A stretch of DNA of 64,000 nt from Aliterella atlantica CENA595. Its GTDB lineage: Bacteria > Cyanobacteriota > Cyanobacteriia > Cyanobacteriales > Chroococcidiopsidaceae. The stretch is from contig NZ_JYON01000017.1 in NCBI RefSeq assembly GCF_000952155.1, positions 1 to 64,000 on the forward strand. Direction: 5' to 3'. A model generated the notes under the pieces. That model had not been told where the DNA came from. It made no database searches and saw nothing but the letters and a program-made list of their open reading frames with translations. How positions within the stretch are numbered: the stretch's first letter is position 1; the number at the start of each line of letters is the position of its first letter. Of the stretch, positions 7,511 through 15,235 are shown one piece after another. Both the position numbers and the translations under genes were made by a program.

Positions 7511-8793
7511 GCGACGATGAATTCTGTCCATTTGTAAACTAAATACACTTGCTGCGGCATAAATGAATTCCAACAAACTACATTACCCATGCGTTCTGTA
7601 AAAGAACCGCCATCGCGTATTGCTCCTTTTGATTCAATTTTTTTACCAAAGGGATCGATCATATCAATCGCTGCTGGTTTGCCTTCGTACCAAAAATCCC
7701 ATTCCTCCGGCTTCATAAACTTACGCGCATTTACTGGTGCAGCGCTGTAATAACCTTGTCTGCTCAAAAATCCCCCAACCCAGCCATCTAACATCCAGTT
7801 GAGATATTCGTAAGCTGCATCTAGCTTGATTCCAGAGAGATTTTTTGATAGCCCTAAACCTCCGCCCCAGCCGCGATAACCTTCCTTTAAAGGCGCGTAA
7901 ACGCAGGGAATACCCCTCGCCTTGACAGCCGTCACCGCAGGCGACCACATAGATTGCAGCACCACTTCCCCAGATGACATTAAATTGACTGACTCGTCAA
8001 AGGTTTTCCAAAAAGCCCGAAATTGTCCGGCTTGCTTTTGCTCGATTAAGATGTTTGTCACCTTATCAAGTTCTGCTTTGGTCATATTGCCTTTATCGCC
8101 AAACTCTAGCAGCCCCATTGACTCCATAATCATTGCTGCATCCATGATGCCAATAGAGGGAATATCTAGTAGCGACGTTTTTCCCTTAAATTTGGGGTCG
8201 AATAAGTCTGCCCAAGACTCAATTTTGCTATCGACTAAATCGGGACGATAGCCCAAGGTATCGGCGTTGTATTGGAAGGGAATCATTGTCGCCCAGTCGG
8301 TAGGTTCGGGGGCAAATTCAGTTGAGTCTTTGCCTTTGAGAAATACTACTTTGCGAGGTGCAGTCCCTTGAGAAGTATTTACTCTCGCGCCTGGAAACAA
8401 TTCTCCTGTAGTAAAAATGGGCGTTATGGTGTCAAATTCTCTAATCCGTTTGACATTAATTGCTTGTAAGTTGCCAGAAGGCACAACCAAAGGCAGGCTA
8501 AAGTATTCGCCATCAAAGATGTCATACTGTTTGGGCTGAGTAATGGCAATCTGGATATTTTCTGCCGTACTCAAAGCCCGCATATTTATTTTGAAGCCCA
8601 AATCCTTTTCTGCTTGGACGCGGATATCGTTAATCTGCGCTGCACCCGAACCAATCAAGCGCAAAGTTACATCTTGGATTTTATTAGTAATAATTGTTGG
8701 ACCTGTTTTTGGGCTGCAACTAGAGGCAGCTAACATTGCTCCCCCAGCAGCTAGTCCATTGGTAATTAGTTTGCGACGACTAATATTGCTCAT
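7507..8793 (-). CDS. ABC importer periplasmic solute-binding protein, PotD-like
   Basis: This is an extracellular solute-binding protein of the PotD/type-2 class, 428 residues. The N-terminus SRRKLITNGLAAGGAML has a twin-arginine-like export signal, followed by LAASSC, a possible lipoprotein cleavage site. The body has recognisable binding-protein blocks such as WADLFDPKFKGKTSLLD, VVLQSMWSPAV and AYEYLNWMLDG. The gene is eight bases after the ATPase gene, so the two are coupled. The C-terminus ends at a TAG formed by a palindromic repeat and may be slightly shortened or altered. The ligand is unknown; a ureide or other nitrogen compound is suggested by the neighbours only. Confidence 0.87.
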   Translation of the reverse strand: MSNISRRKLITNGLAAGGAMLAASSCSPKTGPTIITNKIQDVTLRLIGSGAAQINDIRVQAEKDLGFKINMRALSTAENIQIAITQPKQYDIFDGEYFSLPLVVPSGNLQAINVKRIREFDTITPIFTTGELFPGARVNTSQGTAPRKVVFLKGKDSTEFAPEPTDWATMIPFQYNADTLGYRPDLVDSKIESWADLFDPKFKGKTSLLDIPSIGIMDAAMIMESMGLLEFGDKGNMTKAELDKVTNILIEQKQAGQFRAFWKTFDESVNLMSSGEVVLQSMWSPAVTAVKARGIPCVYAPLKEGYRGWGGGLGLSKNLSGIKLDAAYEYLNWMLDGWVGGFLSRQGYYSAAPVNARKFMKPEEWDFWYEGKPAAIDMIDPFGKKIESKGAIRDGGSFTERMGNVVCWNSFMPQQVYLVYKWTEFIVA

Positions 8794-8801
8794 GGCTTTT
8801 A

Positions 8802-9980
8802 TTAATAAGCAAGAAAAATACAGTTATCTTTCGACCAACTAAGTAGAGCTAATTGCCCTTCTTGTAGAGTGTTTTGTCGCCAGTCTTCGGTGCGAACTTT
8901 ATATAGAATCTCTTGCCCTGTGGCTTCTACCATCAATGAAACGCGGGTTACATAACCTGTCATTTCTACCGCAGTAATTCGCGCTGAGATTTGGTTGGCG
9001 CCTAGAGATGATTTAGCTGGTATTTTGGCTGAATATGGCTCTAATGCCATCAAGTCAGGTCTAATCGAACACGCTGCTTCTGTACCAATCGGTACGGCGT
9101 GACCTCGACAAAATATAGTGCCAATTCCTGCTACTTCTAGCCCAATTAAATCTAAGCTATTGTCTGTAACGCAGTTGACTACTTTGCCTGTAAATATGTT
9201 GTTGTCGCCCATGAACTTAGCGACAAATTGCGAGGCTGGAGTATCAAAAAGTTCTTCTGGTGTGGCAACTTGATCGATGCGTCCGTGTGTCATGACAACT
9301 ATTTGGTCGGATAAAGAAAATGCTTCTTCGACGTGGTGAGTTACTTGGATGAATGTCATGCCAAATTGTTTTTGGATTTTGCGTAACTCTGTCCGCATCC
9401 TGACTCTTAAGTTTTCGTCTAAGGCACTTAGTGGTTCATCTAGCATCAAGACTTGCGGACGAATGGCTAATGCTCTAGCTAAAGCGATGCGCTGTTGCTG
9501 TCCGCCACTAAGCATATTCGGTTTACGATCGCCTAAATGACTCAATCCCACCATTTCTAACATTTCGCCGACGCGCCGTTGGCGATCGCTTTCGGGCAAT
9601 TTCCGCATCTTTAATCCAAACTCTACGTTCTCCCAAATCGTTTTATGAGGAAATAAGGCGTAGCTTTGAAACATCATCGCTGTGTTGCGTTTGGCTGGCG
9701 GAATGTCGTTGACGCGGCGATCGCCTATTAATACATCTCCGCTAGTTGCATCTTCATGTCCGGCTATCATCCGCAGTGCAGTTGTTTTACCGCAGCCGCT
9801 AGGACCTAATAGACAGCAATAAGTACCTGCGGGAATGTCTAGTGTAAGGTTTTCTACTGCTGTAAAAGTACCGTATTTTTTGGTTACAGCCCTGAGTGCA
9901 ACACCTTGGGCTGCTTCTGCTAGCGCTTGTTGAATGGTTGAACTAGCTGTAGATACTTTGTTTTTAGTTCCTATTGACAT
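8802..9980 (-). CDS. ABC importer ATPase, PotA type
   Basis: The 392-residue ATP-binding subunit energises the importer on the cytoplasmic face of the membrane. Walker A is GPSGCGKTT (~residue 58), the Q-loop segment MMFQSYALFPH, the signature LSGGQQQRIALARAL, Walker B VLMLDEPLSALD, and the switch His is in QVTHHVEEAF. A TOBE-type regulatory domain fills residues ~290-390. It is the first gene of a leftward operon of six (ATPase, binding protein, porin, permease, permease, porin). Its promoter lies in the 290-base region shared with the divergent GntR gene and contains that regulator's probable operator. Confidence 0.92.
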   Translation of the reverse strand: MSIGTKNKVSTASSTIQQALAEAAQGVALRAVTKKYGTFTAVENLTLDIPAGTYCCLLGPSGCGKTTALRMIAGHEDATSGDVLIGDRRVNDIPPAKRNTAMMFQSYALFPHKTIWENVEFGLKMRKLPESDRQRRVGEMLEMVGLSHLGDRKPNMLSGGQQQRIALARALAIRPQVLMLDEPLSALDENLRVRMRTELRKIQKQFGMTFIQVTHHVEEAFSLSDQIVVMTHGRIDQVATPEELFDTPASQFVAKFMGDNNIFTGKVVNCVTDNSLDLIGLEVAGIGTIFCRGHAVPIGTEAACSIRPDLMALEPYSAKIPAKSSLGANQISARITAVEMTGYVTRVSLMVEATGQEILYKVRTEDWRQNTLQEGQLALLSWSKDNCIFLAY

Positions 9981-10084
9981 GGCTTGCTTCCTAGAAAATT
10001 AAAATTTTGTCTCTGTGCTGTCTAAGAGCGCTAAAGCTTAGGCTACGTAACGTAATTTTTTACTTTTGACGCGCGGATTTGGGA

Positions 10085-10141
10085 GGACACTTGTTTTGGT
10101 CGGGTTAAGAGCCCAAACAACGTGTCCGGTGAGGAAACCTC
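10085..10141. other. Strong hairpin in the divergent importer/gntR promoter region
   Basis: GGACAC (10085-10090) pairs with GTGTCC (10122-10127). The stem continues with TTGTTTTGG against CCAAACAA, with one bulge on each side. A second small hairpin, GAGG-AAA-CCTC, follows at 10131-10141. No T-tract follows on either strand, so it is not a standard terminator. It could be a leader structure of the importer mRNA; I do not recognise a known riboswitch. Confidence 0.45.
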
Positions 10142-10183
10142 TATGTATTAGATAGCGCGTTAACTTTTGACTTTAAAATGAGT

Positions 10184-10200
10184 TTGTATTCTGTATACAA
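10184..10200. promoter_or_regulatory. Probable GntR operator in the gntR/importer promoter region
   Basis: TTGTATTCTGTATACAA is a dyad with perfect 6-bp arms TTGTAT/ATACAA around five bases. GntR/FCD regulators typically bind short dyads with a GT...AC core. It lies directly upstream of TATAAT (10205-10210), where it would block the gntR promoter, and also between the divergent genes. Its reverse complement recurs at 14492-14508. Confidence 0.65.
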
Positions 10201-10204
10201 TGTC

Positions 10205-10210
10205 TATAAT
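10205..10210 (+). promoter_or_regulatory. Probable -10 element of gntR promoter
   Basis: A perfect TATAAT 60 bases before the gntR start, with the operator-like dyad occupying the -35/spacer region. This arrangement suggests autoregulation. Confidence 0.4.
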
Positions 10211-10270
10211 TTGATTAATGTACTGGTCTATACATTTTCTAAACTAAGTAATGAAAGTATTAGATTCTAG

Positions 10271-10987
10271 ATGGTGAGGACTGTTGTTTTGCCGATTCGC
10301 GCCCCCCTCCAGCGAAGCCAACCGCTTAAGGAGCAAGCTTATCAAGCGATTCGCTCGGCTATATTGTCGGGTGAATTTACTCCTGGACAAAGGTTAATTG
10401 AAACGCAGTTGGCTAAAATGTTGCAAGTAAGTAGAACTCCGATTCGGGAAGCTTTGCGGCTATTGCAAAGCGAAGATTTGGTAGTGGAAGAACCGCATAA
10501 TGTATTGCGTGTTGCTACTTTTTCTGTTGCTGATGCCTTACAGTTATATGACTGTCGGATTGCTTTGGAGCAGTTGTCGGTTACAGCAGCTTGCGAAAAT
10601 GCGACCGATACCCAATTACAAAAACTCAGTCTTCTGGTGATGCAGGCTGAGAAGTTAGTTCAAGGCGAAGTTTCCGAGCTAACTAACTTTCAATTGCTCA
10701 ATATCGATTACCAATTTCACCGTTTGCTAGCAGAAAGTTCGGGGAATTTATGGCTGCGATCGCTACTCGACCAAGTTTTTGACAAAATGATGCTGCTGAG
10801 GATTCAGACTATACAGCAAAACAGAAATGTTTTAGAAATTAGGTTCGAGCATCAGCGCGTATATGAAGCAGTGCGATCGCGCGATCCCCAAGCTGCAAAG
10901 CAAGCTATGTACGATCACTTAGTTGCGGCAAAAACAAGAGTTGCTCGTGAAGTCGAAAATTTACAACAGGATGCCGAAATTAGCTAA
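10271..10987 (+). CDS. GntR family transcriptional regulator, FCD subfamily
   Basis: The 238-residue DNA-binding regulator has an N-terminal winged helix (residues ~18-85: YQAIRSAILSGEFTPGQRL, LAKMLQVSRTPIREALRLL). An all-helical FCD ligand-binding domain (~90-225) follows, including DYQFHRLLAESSGN and the His residues expected near its metal site. Regulators of this class usually respond to organic acids or pathway intermediates. The gene is divergent from the importer operon and 11 bases before an AIG2-like gene. The shared 16-bp dyads near 10190, 14500 and, more weakly, 13480 suggest it controls importer, catabolic genes and asnB. The ligand is unknown. Confidence 0.92.
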   Translation: MVRTVVLPIRAPLQRSQPLKEQAYQAIRSAILSGEFTPGQRLIETQLAKMLQVSRTPIREALRLLQSEDLVVEEPHNVLRVATFSVADALQLYDCRIALEQLSVTAACENATDTQLQKLSLLVMQAEKLVQGEVSELTNFQLLNIDYQFHRLLAESSGNLWLRSLLDQVFDKMMLLRIQTIQQNRNVLEIRFEHQRVYEAVRSRDPQAAKQAMYDHLVAAKTRVAREVENLQQDAEIS

Positions 10988-10998
10988 CAATTACATTT

Positions 10999-11409
10999 AT
11001 GACTCAAACTAGCTCCAACACTAAACTTGTCTTTATTTGCGGTTCTGCTTTGCAAGGACAGCCCGATCACAAAAACCTCCAGTCTGCCAAGTTTATCAAA
11101 AAAGCAGCTACCCAAGCTCGCTATCGCTTGCACGCTGCTGTTGACGGTTGGCATCCTGCTATTTATGAAGTATCAGCAGGTGGTATTTCTATTCCTGGAG
11201 AAGTGTACGAACTTACAACCGCGCAGTACGAGCATCTACTATCCACAGAACCGCCAAATATGTATCCGTCTGATGTAATTTTGGCAGATGGAGAAGCAAT
11301 TACAGCTATGCTCTACCCGCAAGAATTAGTCAAGCAATACAATTGGCAAGATATTTCTCAATATGGAGGTTGGGCAGCTTACAAGCAAGCTGTAGCAAGT
11401 AAGGTATAG
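10999..11409 (+). CDS. AIG2-like / allophanate hydrolase C-terminal-related protein
   Basis: This 136-residue protein belongs to the gamma-glutamylcyclotransferase-like (AIG2) fold group. It begins VFICGSALQGQPDH, the typical glycine-rich first strand, and later has ISIPGEVYEL and YGGWAAYKQ. The closest functional relatives I know are the stand-alone versions of the C-terminal domain of allophanate hydrolase, an enzyme of urea/ureide nitrogen metabolism. It follows gntR by 11 bases and should be co-transcribed. It ends eight bases before the convergent asparagine synthetase gene. The precise reaction is uncertain; a role in ureide nitrogen use is inferred from context. Confidence 0.75.
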   Translation: MTQTSSNTKLVFICGSALQGQPDHKNLQSAKFIKKAATQARYRLHAAVDGWHPAIYEVSAGGISIPGEVYELTTAQYEHLLSTEPPNMYPSDVILADGEAITAMLYPQELVKQYNWQDISQYGGWAAYKQAVASKV

Positions 11410-11417
11410 TTTTATAT

Positions 11418-13463
11418 CTAGCGTTCGGAATGTGCATATTGCCTTTGCTGGTGTGCATTCCAACCTAGTTCTTGGGCGCGATCGCGGGCTTGACTTGGCA
11501 CATCTTTGGCGACAAAATGCTCGTGCATCATTTGCACGCTGAGTAAGTGATTGATAATTGCATCTAACCTTACTCGCTCGGCATCAGGCGTATTTGCTGA
11601 TTCGTGTTGCTTAAGGACTTGCTGCACTCCTGCAATATCTAACAAACCAGCAGCATCGATCGCTTGCTTTGATAAATAAGTGTCAGCTAACACCCGCATT
11701 GCTTTTTGCTTTTCCATATCGGTATGAGATGGTGGAGCCATAAAAGCAAACTTTTGGCGTTCGTAGAGGGCTTTAGGCAGCAGATTTCGCATAGCTTCGC
11801 GCAGGACAAACTTATCTTGATAGCCGCGAAAGCGCAAAGCTGGCGGCAATTTCACAGCAAATTCTACCAAAGGATGGTCGAGAAATGGCGGACGAGCTTC
11901 CATTGAGTTTGCCATATCAACGCGATCGCCTGCCCAACCTAGTACCTGGGACTCAAATTGAGTTTTGATCCAGACATATTGTGCCTTATCGAGAGCGTGA
12001 CGACCTTCTATTTGGCTGGGATCGAGTGCGGAGGCGATCGCTGCTCCTGGCGAATAATCGCGGGTTGCTGCACGCAGATCGGGATGCAGCAAGTTGGAAA
12101 CATAAGCGGCTGAAGATAACCAAGATTGCAAGCTACTAGGGGTAAAACCAATCAAATCTGTAAGTGCTGGATCTGATAACGGGTTATTGGCTAGTAAATT
12201 GCCTTTGAATAAGCGATTGCTTTCTTGCAGCCAAGCTTCTAAATCGGCTCTTTCTTCTGGGGTAGAGTCATCCATCCCGTAGCGAATCATATCTAGACGC
12301 AGTTGGGGATAGCCAGCAAATAGTTCGTCTGAGCCTTCCCCCGTCATTACTACTCGGTAGCCGCAGTCGTGGACGTGTTTGCTAAGTAGCATCTTAGCAA
12401 TAGTAAAAGTGTTGTAAATACTGCGTTCTGTATGCCAAATTGTTTGAGCAAAATGCTCGTAGAGTTGCCCGCCGTTGATTCTGACAATATCTTGATCTGC
12501 GCCCACTGCTTGAGCCATTTCTTGAGAAATTGCTGTTTCATCGTAGTCCGCATCATCGAAGCCAATTGTAAATGCTTTGACGGGTGATTGTTGGCAAGCG
12601 GCGGCGATGCCCAAAATTGTGCAAGAATCGATTCCGCCAGAAAGATAGCAAGCAACTGGCACGTCTGCTTCTAGCTTTAATTGAATCGCTTCAACAAAGT
12701 AGCGGCGCAACTCTTCGATATAAAACTCATCTTCCAAACGCGGCTGGCGATCGCTCATCAAGGGAAAATTTAAATCCCAATATTGTTTGGTGCGAACCTT
12801 TAGTTCTGTATTTTGCCGTTCGACAATTACCATTTGCCCTGGTTGCACTGCATTAATTCCTTCAAAAGCAGTAGTTCCAGGAACCATAGTCTGCATCAAT
12901 TGGTGGTAAAGTCCTTGAGCAGAAAAACGCCGCTTTACCGCAGGATGAGCAAATAAAACTTTTATCTCCGAACCAAATACAAAACCTTCTGGTGTCAGCG
13001 TCCAATATAGCGGCTTGACTCCAAAGCGATCGCGTACCAACGTCAACCGATCTGCTGCTTTGTCATATACAGCAAAACCAAATTCTCCCCGTAAATGCGG
13101 CAACGCGCCTTCTAAGCCAAAGCGATCGCTTAAGTGCAATAACAATTCTGTATCGCTTTTGGTGTCAAATCGATACCCTCGTGAAGTCAAATCTGCTCGC
13201 AGGCGTTTGTAGTCGTAAAATTCCCCATTATGAGCGATCGTGTACTGTCCATCACGCGATGTAAAAGGCTGCCGTCCGCGTTCTGGATTGAGGTCAATAA
13301 TTGCTAGCCGCGCGTGAGCAAAACCCACACCGCGATCGCTGACAACTTTCCAGCCACACCCATCAGGACCGCGATGCGACTGGATCGCAGCCATCGCCAC
13401 TAGCACCTCTGGATTGACGGGGCGGGACGGATCGCAATGCAGTACGCCTCCAATGCCACACAT
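11418..13463 (-). CDS. asnB: Asparagine synthase (glutamine-hydrolysing)
   Basis: The 681-residue enzyme makes asparagine from aspartate, ATP and glutamine. The start at 13463 puts the catalytic Cys directly after Met (MCGIGGVLHC), as the class II glutaminase domain (~1-215) requires; GGAG lies upstream. Further glutaminase blocks are SHRGPDGCG, AHNGEFYDY and GSEIKVLF. The synthetase domain has the PPi loop YLSGGIDSCT (~285) and GEGSDELFAGYP. It is monocistronic and convergent with the AIG2-like gene. A weak match to the GntR operator overlaps its ribosome-binding region, so it may store nitrogen released by ureide breakdown; that link is inference. Confidence 0.92.
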   Translation of the reverse strand: MCGIGGVLHCDPSRPVNPEVLVAMAAIQSHRGPDGCGWKVVSDRGVGFAHARLAIIDLNPERGRQPFTSRDGQYTIAHNGEFYDYKRLRADLTSRGYRFDTKSDTELLLHLSDRFGLEGALPHLRGEFGFAVYDKAADRLTLVRDRFGVKPLYWTLTPEGFVFGSEIKVLFAHPAVKRRFSAQGLYHQLMQTMVPGTTAFEGINAVQPGQMVIVERQNTELKVRTKQYWDLNFPLMSDRQPRLEDEFYIEELRRYFVEAIQLKLEADVPVACYLSGGIDSCTILGIAAACQQSPVKAFTIGFDDADYDETAISQEMAQAVGADQDIVRINGGQLYEHFAQTIWHTERSIYNTFTIAKMLLSKHVHDCGYRVVMTGEGSDELFAGYPQLRLDMIRYGMDDSTPEERADLEAWLQESNRLFKGNLLANNPLSDPALTDLIGFTPSSLQSWLSSAAYVSNLLHPDLRAATRDYSPGAAIASALDPSQIEGRHALDKAQYVWIKTQFESQVLGWAGDRVDMANSMEARPPFLDHPLVEFAVKLPPALRFRGYQDKFVLREAMRNLLPKALYERQKFAFMAPPSHTDMEKQKAMRVLADTYLSKQAIDAAGLLDIAGVQQVLKQHESANTPDAERVRLDAIINHLLSVQMMHEHFVAKDVPSQARDRAQELGWNAHQQRQYAHSER

Positions 13464-13473
13464 AGCAGAACTC

Positions 13474-13490
13474 CTGCATACAGTACACAA
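13474..13490. promoter_or_regulatory. Weak GntR-operator-like sequence upstream of asnB
   Basis: CTGCATACAGTACACAA matches 13 of 17 positions of TTGTATACAGAATACAA, the sequence shared by the two stronger sites. It lies 11 bases before the asnB start codon on the minus strand and touches the ribosome-binding site. The dyad is poor, so this is a candidate only. Confidence 0.35.
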
Positions 13491-13658
13491 TATAGAAGCA
13501 TATTAATTTCTCATTAGAGTCATTGAATGTATATGAGATAACTTTTTAGCTAACGAAAGTGAGGCAAAAAGTATATATCACCAACATCCCAAATCAAATC
13601 GTTAATTCTACGTTGGCTTAGAAAGAATAGTTTTTTGACTTTTAACTTTTGACTTGTT

Positions 13659-14435
13659 ATGACTTTTTCAATTGTGGCTTGGGATGCAAAAACTAAAATG
13701 ACTGGGGTTGCAGTAGCAACAAAGCATCTAGCGGTAGGAGCGTTAGTACCTCATGCCAAAGCTGGAGTTGGAGCGATCGCAACTCAAGGACAAACTAACC
13801 CCATACTGGGAATTTCTGGGCTGCAATTACTAGAACAGCGTTTAGTTAATGCTGGTTTTAGCGATCGCATATCTGTTGATGACGTTATCCAAATTTTGCT
13901 GCAAGATGACCAAAACTTGCAGCAGCGTCAACTGCACCTTGTCGATTGCTACGGACAAACGGCGGCTTGGACGGGAGGTAACTGCGTTGGTTGGGCGGGA
14001 CACTTAACTTTTACTAATTTTTCTGTTGCTGGCAATATGTTAGCAGGCGAACAAGTTTTGATCGCAATGGCAGATGCTTATCAAGATAATCCAGACATAG
14101 AGTTTTGCGATCGCTTACTGCAAGCAATGGAAGCGGGAGAAGCTGCGGGCGGAGATAAGCGAGGTCGTCAATCTGCGGCGCTTTATGTAGTGCATCAAGA
14201 TAGCTATTCTCATCTAGATTTGCGCGTCGATCACCACAACGATCCCCTGAGCGAACTACGTTATCTATTTACAGAATCGTGCAAAGATTACTACCAATCG
14301 TTTCGTCAATCTATGCCACCTAGTAGCGATCGCTCCTATGCCTCAATTGCCAATTACTTAACTAATAAGCTGCAAACCCGTTCAAATCCTGCCGATGATT
14401 TAATTGCTAATAACCTGGCTCCTTCGCGCATTTAA
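13659..14435 (+). CDS. DUF1028 family protein (putative Ntn-hydrolase fold)
   Basis: The 258-residue protein begins MTFSIVAWDAKTKMTGVAVA, the typical start of DUF1028 proteins. Further blocks are GVGAIATQGQTNP, NCVGWAG, NFSVAGNMLAG and AGGDKRGRQSAAL. The fold is thought to resemble N-terminal-nucleophile hydrolases, and its genes often lie among amidohydrolases and peptidases. Here it sits between asnB and the urate genes, upstream of a GntR-type operator. No signal peptide is visible. A hydrolase acting on an amide or ureide is possible but not shown by the sequence. Confidence 0.85.
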   Translation: MTFSIVAWDAKTKMTGVAVATKHLAVGALVPHAKAGVGAIATQGQTNPILGISGLQLLEQRLVNAGFSDRISVDDVIQILLQDDQNLQQRQLHLVDCYGQTAAWTGGNCVGWAGHLTFTNFSVAGNMLAGEQVLIAMADAYQDNPDIEFCDRLLQAMEAGEAAGGDKRGRQSAALYVVHQDSYSHLDLRVDHHNDPLSELRYLFTESCKDYYQSFRQSMPPSSDRSYASIANYLTNKLQTRSNPADDLIANNLAPSRI

Positions 14436-14491
14436 TATCGGCGTAAAATTTACAGATTGTAGTGCTAAATACATTTATACTCTAAGCCAAG

Positions 14492-14508
14492 TTGTATACA
14501 GAATACAT
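14492..14508. promoter_or_regulatory. Probable GntR operator upstream of the urate genes
   Basis: TTGTATACAGAATACAT has arms TTGTAT and ATACAT around five bases. Its first 16 bases are identical to the reverse complement of the site at 10184-10200. It is 58 bases before the truncated permease gene, the first reading frame before hpxO. Confidence 0.65.
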
Positions 14509-14565
14509 AAGCTAAAGCTGAAATATGGCGATCGGCTGCTCGTAATTAAATAGTAAACACACAAA

Positions 14566-14829
14566 ATGACTCAAACAGATGTTCATCAAGAAAGTCATGG
14601 CATTGTAGAGAATCAATCTCCATTTCTGCATGGCTTAAACGATAAACCACCATTTAAAGATGCTTTATTCGTGGGATTGCAGCACGTCTGCGCGATTTTT
14701 ATTCCTGTTTGTACTCCAGGTTTGCCGATCGCCGGAGCATTAAGACTAGATCCAGCTAGAGCAAGTTACATTTTGGGAATGTCCTTATTCGTTTCTGGGC
14801 TAAATACATTTATTCAAGTCAACAAATAA
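14566..14829 (+). pseudogene. Truncated NCS2 (urate/xanthine) permease fragment
   Basis: These 87 residues match the first ~85 of the intact permease encoded at 16465, block by block. FLHGLNDKPPFKDALFVGLQ corresponds to LIYGLDDRPPVPEAIFVAIQ, and YILGMSLFVSGLNTFIQV to YIVSMSLFVSGLATFLQV. It breaks off at a stop just after this segment, leaving two or three of the usual 12-14 membrane segments. It has its own ATG and a GntR-type operator upstream. It is best read as the stump of a duplicated permease whose remainder was deleted; a short functional peptide is unlikely. Confidence 0.8.
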
Positions 14830-14853
14830 AGTCAAAAGTTAAAACTAGAGATT

Positions 14854-15102
14854 CTAGTCCATCAAATTCCACAGCTTACGCAGAGCAGGAGATTTGTTGC
14901 TATAGGGTTCAGAATAAGACATCAACCAACAGCGCTCCAAATACTCGGTGCGTTGCTCGTACACTTGCTCCCTAGCTAAAGCATTGAGAAGACTTCGCCA
15001 ACCAGCAACCAAAGGGTAAGCAATATTGAGTTTGCGGGATTTTGGTGCAGGAGCAGAGTCAGGAATTAGTTCTAATTGTTTGTAATTTTGCCACCGATTC
15101 AT
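14854..15102 (-). CDS. Hypothetical protein, 82 aa
   Basis: This is a basic soluble protein starting MNRWQNYKQLELIPDSAPAP. A helical stretch WRSLLNALAREQVYEQRTEY and an LRKLWNLMD end follow. I do not recognise the family. There is no signal peptide or membrane segment. It is read against the urate genes and fills the gap left between the truncated permease and hpxO, so it may have arrived with the deletion there. The composition looks protein-like, but expression is unproven. Confidence 0.5.
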   Translation of the reverse strand: MNRWQNYKQLELIPDSAPAPKSRKLNIAYPLVAGWRSLLNALAREQVYEQRTEYLERCWLMSYSEPYSNKSPALRKLWNLMD

Positions 15103-15136
15103 ATTTTGTTTCTGTTTGTAAAGTTAGGAATGTCTA

Positions 15137-15160
15137 AAAATGTTCTTTGCAGAACATTTT
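15137..15160. promoter_or_regulatory. Perfect 10-bp inverted repeat upstream of hpxO
   Basis: The arms AAAATGTTCT and AGAACATTTT enclose TTGC. It lies 76 bases before the hpxO start, between that gene and the divergent small gene at 14854. It could be an operator or a hairpin in the hpxO leader. It does not match the GntR dyad, so a second regulator would be implied. Confidence 0.5.
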
Positions 15161-15235
15161 GATTTTAACAAATGTGGTATAGGCTGCCGCATCGACCAAC
15201 AGAACGATAAGCAGAACGTGCTGCAAATAAAACCT

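Noticed and set aside
10021-10141. Guanidine (ykkC) or glycine riboswitch in the importer leader
   Set aside because: The hairpins are strong but the conserved cores of these classes are not visible; kept only as an unassigned structure.
15140-15235. Upstream in-frame start for hpxO adding 32 residues
   Set aside because: The added residues do not match the family and run through the inverted repeat at 15137-15160.
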